Shown here: positions 47,361 to 55,832 of the stretch, piece by piece
Layout of the letters: each line of letters opens with the position of its first letter
How positions within the stretch are numbered: position 1 is the first letter of the stretch
Source of the DNA: an uncultured Oscillospiraceae bacterium
GTDB taxonomy: Bacteria > Bacillota > Clostridia > Oscillospirales > Acutalibacteraceae
Direction: 5' to 3'
Length of the DNA: 64,000 nucleotides
Assembly (NCBI GenBank): GCA_900545655.1
Contig: UQZY01000005.1
Location: 1 to 64,000 of the forward strand
The notes under the pieces: model-generated
What the model saw: the letters and a program-made list of their open reading frames with translations, nothing else
Database searches by the model: none
What the model was told of the DNA's origin: nothing
Position numbers and translations under genes: made by a program

Positions 47361-49124
47361 ATGAACAAGATTGATTTGGATATGTTGCTTGCCGTTTATG
47401 AGGGTAAAAAAAATAACCAGAGAGAGCTTGCGGAAAAGACCGGGTATTCTTTGGGTGCGGTAAACAAAAGTGTGAATTATCTTTGTGAGGAAGGGCTTAT
47501 TGACAAAAAATTGGCGGTAACCGATACGGGAAAAGAACTTATAAAATCCCGGAAACCGAAAAATGCCGTCATTCTGGCGGCGGGCTTCGGTATGCGTATG
47601 GTGCCCATAAATATGGAAACGCCTAAGGCCCTTATCACTGTTAAGGGTGAGGTTCTCATTGAACGCCTCATAAAGCAGTTGAAGGAAGTCGGAATAGAAA
47701 AGATTTATGTTGTTGTCGGATTTATGAAGGACAGCTTTGAGTATCTCATCGACAAATACGGTGTAAATCTTATTTACAACCCCGATTATGCGTCGAAAAA
47801 CAGCTTGTTCTCGTTGATGTGCGCATCAAGGTATATATCGAATTCATACATACTTCCGAGTGACATTTACTGTGAGGACAACCCGTTTTCGGAAAACGAG
47901 CTTTACTCATGGTACCTTATAACCGATAAAAAAGATGATGAGAGTAAAGTGAGAGTGAATCGCAGACAGGAAATTGTTCGCTCTGAAAAAGCCAATCAGT
48001 CGAACAGATTGGTAGGAGTAAGCTATTTAACAAAAGAGGATTCGGCAGATTTCCTGAAAAACGCCGTGTCACTGAGCAATAATCCCGAAGCTGACGACAA
48101 ATTCTGGGAAGCAGCTTTTTATACGGATAAAAAAATTACTGTTTATGCGCATGTTGCTCCCGATGAAAGAGTGTATGAGATAAACACCTATGAGCAGCTT
48201 AGAAATATTGACAGTGATTCCAATCACTTAAAGAGTAAATCGATAAAAATCGCAGCTGACGCGCTTTCGGCGGATATGAATGAAATAGTCAATATAACCG
48301 TTCTTAAAACGGGAATGACCAACAGATCTTTCCTGTTTATGTGCCGAGGGAAAAAATATATCATGCGTATACCCGGAGAGGGCACCGATAAGCTGATAAA
48401 CCGCCGCGAAGAGGCTGAGGTTTACGGTGTGATAAAGGGGAAGGATATTTGCGACAGGATTATTTACATCGACCCGGAAAACGGATACAAGATAACCGAG
48501 TATATGGACAATGCACGCGTCTGCGACCCTTTATCACAGTCAGACATACAGAGGTGTATGGATTATCTTCGTGCCTTCCATGAAAAGAAACTGAAAGTTT
48601 CACATGAATTTGACATATTCGGACAAACCGAGTTTTATGAAACTCTTTGGGAGGGTGACAAGTCGATATTCAGAGATTATGAAGAAACCAAGAAAAATGT
48701 TTTCTCACTAAGAAACTTTATTGATGAAAACAAAGAGCCCTTCTCTCTGACACATGTCGATGCGGTTCCCGACAACTTTTTGTTTACTCCGGACGGAAAA
48801 GGCGGAGAAGAGATTCATATGATTGACTGGGAATATGCCGGAATGCAGGATCCTCATTTGGATATTGCCATGTTCTGCATATACTCACTTTATGACAGAG
48901 ATCAGGTTGAAAATCTTATTGATACTTATTTCAAAGAGGGCTGCCCGAAAAAAACAAGAATAAAAATTTACTGTTATATCGCTGCCTGCGGACTTCTTTG
49001 GAGTAACTGGTGTGAGTACAAGCGTAAGTTCGGGGTTGAGTTCGGCGAATACTCTTTAAGACAGTACAGGTTTGCAAAGGATTATTACAAGATTGCTGTG
49101 GAGGCAATGAATGATGAGAGTTGA
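47361..49124 (+). CDS. licA: Fused winged helix - phosphocholine cytidylyltransferase - choline kinase
   Basis: 587-residue three-part protein. Residues 1-62 form a winged helix (QRELAEKTGYSLGAVNKSVN, then EEGLIDKKLAVTDTGKELI). Residues about 68-285 form a nucleotidyltransferase with AVILAAGFGMRMVP and a nearby TPKALI, the LicC-type CTP site. Residues about 300-587 form a choline/ethanolamine kinase of the LicA type, with THVDAVPDNFLF (catalytic loop) and MIDWEYAGMQDPH (metal site). Together they turn choline into CDP-choline. ATG at 47361 follows GAAGGTGA. The stop overlaps the separate licC by 14 bp. The DNA-binding head suggests the enzyme may control its own operon. Confidence 0.87.
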   Translation: MNKIDLDMLLAVYEGKKNNQRELAEKTGYSLGAVNKSVNYLCEEGLIDKKLAVTDTGKELIKSRKPKNAVILAAGFGMRMVPINMETPKALITVKGEVLIERLIKQLKEVGIEKIYVVVGFMKDSFEYLIDKYGVNLIYNPDYASKNSLFSLMCASRYISNSYILPSDIYCEDNPFSENELYSWYLITDKKDDESKVRVNRRQEIVRSEKANQSNRLVGVSYLTKEDSADFLKNAVSLSNNPEADDKFWEAAFYTDKKITVYAHVAPDERVYEINTYEQLRNIDSDSNHLKSKSIKIAADALSADMNEIVNITVLKTGMTNRSFLFMCRGKKYIMRIPGEGTDKLINRREEAEVYGVIKGKDICDRIIYIDPENGYKITEYMDNARVCDPLSQSDIQRCMDYLRAFHEKKLKVSHEFDIFGQTEFYETLWEGDKSIFRDYEETKKNVFSLRNFIDENKEPFSLTHVDAVPDNFLFTPDGKGGEEIHMIDWEYAGMQDPHLDIAMFCIYSLYDRDQVENLIDTYFKEGCPKKTRIKIYCYIAACGLLWSNWCEYKRKFGVEFGEYSLRQYRFAKDYYKIAVEAMNDES

Positions 49125-49836
49125 GAGAGCGATTATTATGGCGGCCGGTAAGGGAGAGAGAATGGCTCCTATAACCCTTACGACACCAAAAACCTTGGTT
49201 CGTGTAAACGGAAAAAGAATGATGGATACCGTTATAGAGGGACTTCATAAAAACGGCATATACGAAATTTACGTTGTTGTGGGATATCTCAAGGAACAGT
49301 TTGAGTGTCTTACGGAGGAATATGACGGCATAACTCTCGTTGAAAACCCTTATTATGAAGCCTGTAACAACATTTCTTCATTGTATGTTGCCAGAGATCA
49401 TATTGAGAATGCAATAATTCTTGACGGGGATCAGGTTATCTACAATGATTCTATACTGAGTCCCGAATTTGATATTTCTGGCTACAATGCCATTTGGACA
49501 GACGATGAAACAGACGAATGGTTGCTTACCGTAGAAAACGGAATTATTTCATCGTGCAGCCGTACAGGTGGATCACATGGCTGGCAGCTTTTCAGTATTT
49601 CACGCTGGAGTGCCGAGGACGGAAAAAAACTGAAGCATTTTCTCGAGGTCGAGTTTGAAGAAAAAAATAACAGACAGGTTTACTGGGATGACGTTCCGCT
49701 CTTCTGTCACCCGGATTCGTTCAAACTTGGGATAAGGGAAATGAAAAAGAATGATGTTGTCGAGATAGACAGCTACTCTGAACTCATAGAAATTGACAAA
49801 TCGTATTTGTCGGAAAGTCTGGAGGAAACCAAATGA
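49111..49836 (+). CDS. licC: LicC-type CTP:phosphocholine cytidylyltransferase
   Basis: 241-residue nucleotidyltransferase with the CTP motif IIMAAGKGERMAP and nearby TTPKTLVRVNGK, ILDGDQVIYN (metal) and WDDVPLF. It forms CDP-choline from phosphocholine and CTP, or the ethanolamine analogue. It is a second copy of the activity already present in the fusion upstream. ATG at 49111 follows GGAGG; ATG at 49114 is an alternative. Both ends overlap neighbours (14 bp and 4 bp), a tight operon. Confidence 0.88.
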   Translation: MMRVERAIIMAAGKGERMAPITLTTPKTLVRVNGKRMMDTVIEGLHKNGIYEIYVVVGYLKEQFECLTEEYDGITLVENPYYEACNNISSLYVARDHIENAIILDGDQVIYNDSILSPEFDISGYNAIWTDDETDEWLLTVENGIISSCSRTGGSHGWQLFSISRWSAEDGKKLKHFLEVEFEEKNNRQVYWDDVPLFCHPDSFKLGIREMKKNDVVEIDSYSELIEIDKSYLSESLEETK

Positions 49837-51371
49837 AAAATTTAACTCTGAAAAAAGATGAAAGCAGAGAAATCGATTGGATGATAACACTCGTGCCCCT
49901 TGCATTTATCGTTGTTCTCTGTGTGCTGTTCTTTATCATGCCGGAGCAGTCAAATGCGGTGCTGGGTCAGATAAGATATTTCTTCGGAGATACTTTCGGA
50001 ACGTATTATCTGATTATCGGACTCGGAATCCTTATTTTGTCGTTCATTATTGCGGGATCAAAATACGGAGATATCGTTCTCGGCGATCAGGATGAGAAGC
50101 CCAAGTATTCGTTTTTCACCTGGGGTTCAATGATGTTTACGGCTGGACTTGCGGCGGATATTCTTTTTTACTCATTTGCGGAATGGGTTATGTACGCGAC
50201 GGATCCCCATCTTGAAGAGCTCGGAAAGCCGGAGGAGTGGTCAAATGTCTTTACGCTTTTCCACTGGAGCTTTATACCGTGGTCATTTTATCTTGTGCTC
50301 GCGGTTGCCTTTGGCTTTATGCTCCATGTACGCAAAAGGAACAGACAGAAATACTCTGAGGCATGCAGACCGATACTCGGTAAGTACACGGACGGAATTC
50401 CCGGAAGAATAATCGATCTTCTTGCTGTAATCGCACTTCTTGCCGGTACGGCTACGACCTTCAGTGTTGCAACTCCGCTTATGGCGAGTGCAATAGAGTC
50501 ACTTTTCGGGATAGAAATAAGCAGAAACATAATTACAATCATAATTCTCATACTCACGTGCGCTGTGTATACATATGCATTGCTCCACGGAATGAAGGGA
50601 ATCGGCGTTCTTGCAAAGGTATGTATCTACCTTTTCTTCGGACTCCTTGCATTTGTACTTCTTTTCGGCGGTGAGACAAGATTTATAATTGAAAACGGGT
50701 TTTCATCACTCGGAAGAATGGTGCAGAATTTTATAGGCCTTTCGACCTTCACAGACCCTGAGAGAACAACAAGCTTCCCGCAGAACTGGACCATTTACTA
50801 CTGGGCATACTGGATGGTATGGTGTGTTGCGGCTCCGTTCTTTATAGGAACCATTTCACGCGGAAGAACCATTCGTCAGACAATTTTAGGTGGCTATGTA
50901 TTCGGTGTCGGCTCAACACTGATAAGTTTTATAATTCTCGGAAACTATTCGCTCGGAAAGCAGATTTCCGGGCAGGCGGATTTTATCTCTTATTACAACG
51001 AAACAGGCGATCTTTACGGAATGATTATTTCAATGATAAAGACCATGCCGCTTGCTCCTGTTGTTATGGTAGTTCTTATTGCTACAATGATTGCCTTTTA
51101 TGCAACCTCTTTTGACTCGATAGCACTTATCGCCTCATGCTACAGTTACCACAGAATCGGTGAGGATGAGACCCCGAACAAGTGGATTGAGCTTATGTGG
51201 TGTATCCTTCTTATCCTTCTTCCGATAGCGCTTGTTTTCTCAGAAAGCTCAATGAGCAACCTGCAATCGGTAAGTATCATAGCGGCATTCCCGATAGGCG
51301 CGGTAATCGTGCTTATTGCGGCAAGCTTCCTCAAGGATGCGAGTGCATTCCTTAAGGAAAACAAAAAATGA
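49833..51371 (+). CDS. BCCT-family choline/betaine/carnitine transporter
   Basis: 512-residue membrane protein with about twelve helices. The BCCT signature is present: WTIYYWAYWMVWCVAAPF followed by FIGTISRGRTIRQTI, the aromatic choline-binding box and the SRGR loop. Its place in a lic operon suggests choline uptake. Pneumococcus uses LicB, a DMT-type permease, here replaced. The final 41 codons are duplicated about 3.1 kb downstream (54330-54458). ATG overlaps licC by four bases. Confidence 0.92.
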   Translation: MKNLTLKKDESREIDWMITLVPLAFIVVLCVLFFIMPEQSNAVLGQIRYFFGDTFGTYYLIIGLGILILSFIIAGSKYGDIVLGDQDEKPKYSFFTWGSMMFTAGLAADILFYSFAEWVMYATDPHLEELGKPEEWSNVFTLFHWSFIPWSFYLVLAVAFGFMLHVRKRNRQKYSEACRPILGKYTDGIPGRIIDLLAVIALLAGTATTFSVATPLMASAIESLFGIEISRNIITIIILILTCAVYTYALLHGMKGIGVLAKVCIYLFFGLLAFVLLFGGETRFIIENGFSSLGRMVQNFIGLSTFTDPERTTSFPQNWTIYYWAYWMVWCVAAPFFIGTISRGRTIRQTILGGYVFGVGSTLISFIILGNYSLGKQISGQADFISYYNETGDLYGMIISMIKTMPLAPVVMVVLIATMIAFYATSFDSIALIASCYSYHRIGEDETPNKWIELMWCILLILLPIALVFSESSMSNLQSVSIIAAFPIGAVIVLIAASFLKDASAFLKENKK

Positions 51372-51374
51372 TAT
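51243..51374 (+). repeat. 132-bp direct repeat, copy 1 (BCCT 3' end)
   Basis: Identical to 54330-54461 at 128 of 132 positions. The repeat starts in the codons for the final membrane helix region and ends three bases past the stop. Of the four differences, three are synonymous and one changes Glu to Asp. Confidence 0.95.
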
Positions 51375-51390
51375 TGACTTTAATTTGTAA

Positions 51391-51434
51391 AAGAAGCAGA
51401 TACAGCCGTGATGGCATGTATCTGCTTCTTTTTG
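51391..51434. terminator. Bidirectional terminator between the BCCT gene and the inserted cassette
   Basis: Perfect 14-bp stem AAGAAGCAGATACA (51391-51404) / TGTATCTGCTTCTT (51417-51430), T-rich on plus and A/T-rich on minus. It serves the BCCT gene and the convergent DUF6020-like gene. Confidence 0.9.
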
Positions 51435-51444
51435 TTGAAAGTTT

Positions 51445-53199
51445 TTATTCTTTTTTTTCAATTGGTCTCAATACAATTAATATTATTGAGGGTAGGGCGC
51501 AAAATACAGCATATATGTATCTTAACTCTGCATACACAGGGGTGGCAATAAGCAGTGAAGCTACAATTGCCGTTATCAGTACAGTTGAAATTGCTCCTGT
51601 TTTATCTCGCCTGAAAATACTGATTGCGAGCATAAGAAGGTTTATCCAGATATAAAATCCTATGCTCATAAACGGTTGTACTCCGTTTAGCGTGTCAAAA
51701 GACCACATATACCCCTCAACAATGTTGTTGGTTTGTTCTGATACAGTGGTCCTTGTAAGACCCATATCATTATCAAAAACAGCTTCAGTCCATTTGTAAA
51801 GAGAATAACCGGAGTTCCAATAGCCTTTAGTTTGGTCAATCCATGCTTTCATATACCAAACGGGGTGTCTTAAACCTACGGAAATGTATAACTTTGCATA
51901 CTGCCATTTGTTTTGAGCAATCAGATCCTGATTCCCACATGCCCTAACCAGATTTTTAATAGGATCTGACAGCCAGGATAAATATATTTTAGGTACTTTG
52001 TCAACGTCTACTATTTGTGTGAGGAGTGACATTTCCTCATCGGTGAAATCATCACAATTTATAATAACTCTTGAAATCTGTTGTGCGGGAATTGAGAGGC
52101 TTTCTATAACATCTGCAGAGGGGATTTTCATGTAATCGAGTAATACGGTTTTCATCCCAAAACTTAAAATTATAGAAAAAATCATTATTGCAGAAGTCGC
52201 CTTTTCTTTGAACTTCCACAGTACTAAAAAACATGCAGCAGTCAACACAAATGCAAAAAAGCCATTGCTTCTGAAAAGACATACTCCCATACATGAAATA
52301 AACAGTGTGAAATAATTGAAAATCTGATTTCCGACTTTTTTCAGGCATCTGAACAAAAACAATATATTCAATAAAACGAATAATGCAAAAATCACATCTT
52401 TCCAAACTGTAAAACTGTACATGATATGCATTGGAAGTGCTGAATAAAAAAGTATAGATAGGATCAGAAAGATACGCGGAACGCCGATACGGTACATTGT
52501 ACTTATCATCAAAGAAAAACATACTGCGGTAAATAATATCTGAAAAACGCAATAAAGTGCAACTGCCGCGTTTATTTCACCGAAAACCCTCAAGCCTATA
52601 CTGACAAATACTTTTATCAGAAATGTATGAAATACCGGATGGTGGTTGGAGTATTTGTTTGTCAGAAGCTGCTTGACTTGTGACACACTGTCGGAAGTCA
52701 ATACTCCCGGGTATTTGCTTAAAAACAGTATTGAAAGATTGATTAGAGAGATAATTGCAAACGGTATGATAAATACCAGTGCAGGGTTTTTATTGTTTTC
52801 TTTCTTTTTCCATATGATAATCCCGATATTATTTTTAATCCATATAAAAATATTTCTGAAAGCAATAAAGCTTCCAATTGAAATAGCGGCTAGCAATGTA
52901 CTTTTGTAAACTATTCTTCCGATATCTGAAAAATACTCGGGGACATCTACTTGAAGCCAGATATTATAGTTCGAAAGAGTTATCATGAGCATGAACAGTA
53001 AAGAAAATGTAGTTATAATCCATGCGTCATCTTTTTTTTCCTTCACTTTGAAAAACGTTCCGGATTTATGATTCACAAATGTGCATAAAACAGAAATGCA
53101 GAGTATTAACAGGTACGGAGTGTAATACGCATCTGTTTTAAGAAGCTCGGCAAAACATAAAAAAATGAGAATAAACTGAATTGATAGCGATTTTACCAT
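51445..53199 (-). CDS. DUF6020-like multi-spanning membrane protein
   Basis: 584-residue membrane protein with about twelve hydrophobic helices. The first long extracytoplasmic loop holds YPGVLTSDSVSQ and KYSNHHPVFHT, and the later loop holds PHIMYSFTVWKDVIFA-like segments, the pattern of DUF6020 and related GT-C glycosyltransferase-like proteins of Firmicutes. It may transfer a lipid-linked sugar. DNA is clearly more A+T-rich than the flanking genes. It overlaps the upstream GT2 gene by 7 bp on the minus strand, so the two form one transcript. Confidence 0.75.
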   Translation of the reverse strand: MVKSLSIQFILIFLCFAELLKTDAYYTPYLLILCISVLCTFVNHKSGTFFKVKEKKDDAWIITTFSLLFMLMITLSNYNIWLQVDVPEYFSDIGRIVYKSTLLAAISIGSFIAFRNIFIWIKNNIGIIIWKKKENNKNPALVFIIPFAIISLINLSILFLSKYPGVLTSDSVSQVKQLLTNKYSNHHPVFHTFLIKVFVSIGLRVFGEINAAVALYCVFQILFTAVCFSLMISTMYRIGVPRIFLILSILFYSALPMHIMYSFTVWKDVIFALFVLLNILFLFRCLKKVGNQIFNYFTLFISCMGVCLFRSNGFFAFVLTAACFLVLWKFKEKATSAIMIFSIILSFGMKTVLLDYMKIPSADVIESLSIPAQQISRVIINCDDFTDEEMSLLTQIVDVDKVPKIYLSWLSDPIKNLVRACGNQDLIAQNKWQYAKLYISVGLRHPVWYMKAWIDQTKGYWNSGYSLYKWTEAVFDNDMGLTRTTVSEQTNNIVEGYMWSFDTLNGVQPFMSIGFYIWINLLMLAISIFRRDKTGAISTVLITAIVASLLIATPVYAELRYIYAVFCALPSIILIVLRPIEKKE

Positions 53200-54158
53200 G
53201 TTTTTTTACCCCATTGCCCCTGATTGACCTTTTGCTTGTAACTGTCATTTGTTCTGATAAGCTCATATTCGAAATCCTGTTTACCTTTTTGTGCGATGGT
53301 AGAAAGAATAAGCCCGGAGAAAAATGATTGTATTGCGGCAAGTGTAACAAAACCGCATACTATGAGTGTTGGAATCTTTTCCACTATTCCTGTCTTGAAA
53401 AAGCTTATGAGAATCGGAACGAAGAAAATAAGACTCAGTGTAAGCAGAACTGTTGCAATAGCTGAGAAAAACTGAAAAGGCTTATAGTTCTTATATAACT
53501 TAGGAATTGTTTTAAGTACTTTAAAACCGTCTGAATACGTGTTGAGTTTTGATTCACTTCCAACCGGGCGGTCACGATAGTCAATTATTACGTTGTCAAT
53601 TTGCATATTTTTATCAATAGCGTGTATTGTCATTTCGGTTTCAATTTCGAACCCTTTCGAGAGAACAGGAAATGTTTTTACAAATTGGTAACTCATTGCC
53701 CGGTACCCAGTCATGATATCCTTTATGTTACTTTTAAACATGAAATTTATTGAGTTGCACACGAGCTTGTTTCCAAAATTATGGAACGGGCGTTTGTTTT
53801 CTGTGAAGTATGTTGACGACATTCTGTCTCCGACAACCATATCGGTGGCTTCATTTAACACTTTATCTGCCATTTCTCTTGCGAATTCAGGCGGGTATGT
53901 ATCGTCCCCGTCTACCATGATGTAACACTGAGCATCGATTTCACGGAACATTCTGCGAATTACATTGCCCTTTCCTTGTTGATGCTCATACTTAACAACT
54001 GCTCCTGCTGCCAATGCCAATTCTGCCGTACTGTCTGTTGAATTGTTGTCGTAAACGTATACGATTGCTTCCGGCAATACCTGTTTGAAATCCTTGATAA
54101 CCTTGGATATGGTCTGGGCTTCGTTATAGCAAGGAATAAGTACTGCGATTTCATCCAT
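53193..54158 (-). CDS. GT2-family glycosyltransferase (polyprenyl-phosphate glycosyltransferase type)
   Basis: 321-residue enzyme: a GT-A domain with VLIPCYNEAQTISKVI, YDNNSTDSTAELA and the metal site MVDGDDTYP, then two C-terminal membrane helices (residues about 225-290), as in dolichyl/undecaprenyl-phosphate sugar synthases. It would make a lipid-linked sugar donor for the DUF6020-like protein. The frame extends to 54179, but ATG at 54158 follows GGGAGGG. A+T-rich like its partner. Confidence 0.85.
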   Translation of the reverse strand: MDEIAVLIPCYNEAQTISKVIKDFKQVLPEAIVYVYDNNSTDSTAELALAAGAVVKYEHQQGKGNVIRRMFREIDAQCYIMVDGDDTYPPEFAREMADKVLNEATDMVVGDRMSSTYFTENKRPFHNFGNKLVCNSINFMFKSNIKDIMTGYRAMSYQFVKTFPVLSKGFEIETEMTIHAIDKNMQIDNVIIDYRDRPVGSESKLNTYSDGFKVLKTIPKLYKNYKPFQFFSAIATVLLTLSLIFFVPILISFFKTGIVEKIPTLIVCGFVTLAAIQSFFSGLILSTIAQKGKQDFEYELIRTNDSYKQKVNQGQWGKKTW

Positions 54159-54220
54159 TTTTGTTAATCCCTCCCTCAAACGAAAAGCGTCAACTTATAT
54201 TACTTTTTCTGTTAGCGTAT

Positions 54221-54250
54221 ATTATATCTATTTTGGATTGCTTATGTCAA
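54221..54250 (-). promoter_or_regulatory. Promoter of the inserted two-gene cassette
   Basis: Minus strand TTGACA (54245-54250), 18-bp spacer, TATAAT (54221-54226), both hexamers perfect, 63 bp before the GT2 ATG. The cassette carries its own promoter. Confidence 0.8.
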
Positions 54251-54329
54251 TGGTACATCTATATATTGACAAAATGAGGCCTTTGGTATATAACGAATTA
54301 ATTTGTTGCGTATTGCATTTTTCCATAAG

Positions 54330-54461
54330 GAAAGCTCGATGAGCAACCTGCAATCGGTAAGTATCATAGCGGCATTCCCGATAGGCGCGGTAATCGTGCT
54401 TATTGCGGCAAGCTTCCTCAAGGATGCGAGTGCATTTCTTAAGGATAATAAAAAATGATAT
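54330..54461 (+). pseudogene. Orphan copy of the BCCT 3' end (direct repeat copy 2)
   Basis: 132 bp, 128 identical to the end of the BCCT gene at 51243-51374, including the stop codon (54456-54458) but with no start or 5' part. The differences are nearly all silent, so it descends from a functional BCCT allele rather than decaying freely. It is followed by its own terminator (54482-54515), unrelated to the one after the intact gene. Confidence 0.9.
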
Positions 54462-54481
54462 AAAAATATTTTTGTAATGTC

Positions 54482-54518
54482 ATTCGACCCGAGATCTTTT
54501 TGTCTCGGGTCGAATTTT
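54482..54518 (+). terminator. Terminator after the orphan BCCT 3' end
   Basis: Perfect 13-bp stem ATTCGACCCGAGA (54482-54494) / TCTCGGGTCGAAT (54503-54515) and a short T run. Probably the original BCCT terminator of the chromosome. Confidence 0.9.
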
Positions 54519-54534
54519 ATTGTCGGATTATACA

Positions 54535-54564
54535 TTGATTTGCCATTACAGATAATGATATACT
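54535..54564 (+). promoter_or_regulatory. Promoter of the opine-dehydrogenase-like gene
   Basis: TTGATT (54535-54540), 18-bp spacer, TATACT (54559-54564), 66 bp before the start codon. Confidence 0.55.
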
Positions 54565-54629
54565 TATGAAACATTTATGTTATCGTTCAAAAACTTGTTT
54601 GCAAATACGTTAGAGAGGTATGATCGAAA

Positions 54630-55724
54630 GTGATGGTCGATGTAAAAAATATTTCAATAGTGGGAAGCGGAAATATCGGAACACATTTTGCGGTTATGTG
54701 TGCACGTAAGGGATACAGGGTAACTGTATGCTCTTCTAAGCCTTCAAGATGCTCTGATGAAATGTGTGTGTATGATGCCGATACGGGATTTGAGTATACC
54801 GGTAAAATTGCAAAAATTACAAACTCTATAAAAGATGCAATTGAGGATTGTGATCTCGTATTTATAACTCATCCTGCGTATATGTTCAAGGAGGATGCTG
54901 ATGCTATATTGCCGTACATGAAATCCGGTCTTATCATCTGCGTTATTCCGGGAACCGGCGGTGCCGAATTTTCTTTCAGTCCATGCATAAAAAAGGGAGC
55001 AGTTCTTTGCGGACTTCAGAGAGTTCCATGTGTTGCAAGGCTTATGGAGTACGGAAAGAAAGTTCACGTTGAAGGCAAGAGAGCTGAATTGAATCTTGCT
55101 GCTATACCAAGTGATATGTCTGTTTGGATTTCGTCTGTGATTTCGGAAATATTTGATATGCCTTGTGTTGCTCTTTCTAACTATTTGTGTGTTACAATGA
55201 CACCCTCCAATCCGATTCTTCATACTACCCGCCTAGCTACAATGTTTGAAGACTATTGCAAGGGTAAGGTTTATGAGAAAAATCCGCTTTTTTACGGTGA
55301 GTGGACGGATAAGTTTTCCGAAAGACTTCTTTCTTGTGATTCGGAACATCAAAAGATACTCGGCGCACTGAAACGTATGGACCTTTCATCGGTAAAGTCA
55401 TTGGTTGTTCACTATGACAATAGCAATACACCTGAAAAAATGACTTGGAAAATTACAAGTATTAAAAGTTTGCATGATTTACCTTCTCCTATGAAAAAGG
55501 TTGAGGGAGGATGGATACCTGATTTTGATTCAAGATATTTTACTGCGGATTTTCCATACGGTCTTGCTATCATTCAAGAATTTGCGAGGATAACGGAAGT
55601 TGACGTACCTAATATGAACAAAACGATGGATTGGTACAGAAGGGTCACAGGAGATAACAGCAGACTTGAACTGAGTGAATTCGGAATAAATTCCGTTGAG
55701 GATATTTATAGGTTTTACACTTGA
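54630..55724 (+). CDS. Octopine/opine dehydrogenase-like protein
   Basis: 364-residue NAD(P)-dependent dehydrogenase of the octopine/nopaline dehydrogenase type. The N-terminal Rossmann fold has VGSGNIGTHFAV; the C-terminal helical domain carries TPSNPILHTTRLA and MNKTMDWYRRVTG. Opine dehydrogenases reductively join an amino acid and a 2-oxo acid. Such a gene inside a glycan locus may make an amino-acid-like sugar substituent or metallophore-like compound; both are speculation. Start GTG at 54630 or ATG at 54633; the ribosome site is weak (GAGAGG, 11-14 bp upstream). Confidence 0.7.
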   Translation: MMVDVKNISIVGSGNIGTHFAVMCARKGYRVTVCSSKPSRCSDEMCVYDADTGFEYTGKIAKITNSIKDAIEDCDLVFITHPAYMFKEDADAILPYMKSGLIICVIPGTGGAEFSFSPCIKKGAVLCGLQRVPCVARLMEYGKKVHVEGKRAELNLAAIPSDMSVWISSVISEIFDMPCVALSNYLCVTMTPSNPILHTTRLATMFEDYCKGKVYEKNPLFYGEWTDKFSERLLSCDSEHQKILGALKRMDLSSVKSLVVHYDNSNTPEKMTWKITSIKSLHDLPSPMKKVEGGWIPDFDSRYFTADFPYGLAIIQEFARITEVDVPNMNKTMDWYRRVTGDNSRLELSEFGINSVEDIYRFYT

Positions 55725-55761
55725 TATATTGTGTGGTATTCATCTGATATGTATCTGTATG

Positions 55762-55790
55762 TTGATAAAAAAGTGTTTTTAGTATATAAT
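55762..55790 (+). promoter_or_regulatory. Promoter of the glycan operon
   Basis: TTGATA (55762-55767), 17-bp spacer, perfect TATAAT (55785-55790). It lies within the extended upstream frame of the polymerase gene and so supports the start at 55833. Confidence 0.7.
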
Positions 55791-55832
55791 AAATTGATTT
55801 ATTTGTATTATATTTTCCGTGAGGAGAGTTTA

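Noticed and set aside
51375..54329. Insertion sequence or transposon
   Set aside because: No transposase gene and no terminal inverted repeats were seen; the flanking repeats are direct and are gene-derived.
54242..54574. Minus-strand ORF of 110 codons that shares a 40-residue stretch with one at 51146-51364
   Set aside because: Both are antisense readings of the duplicated BCCT 3' end; the similarity reflects the DNA repeat, not a protein family.
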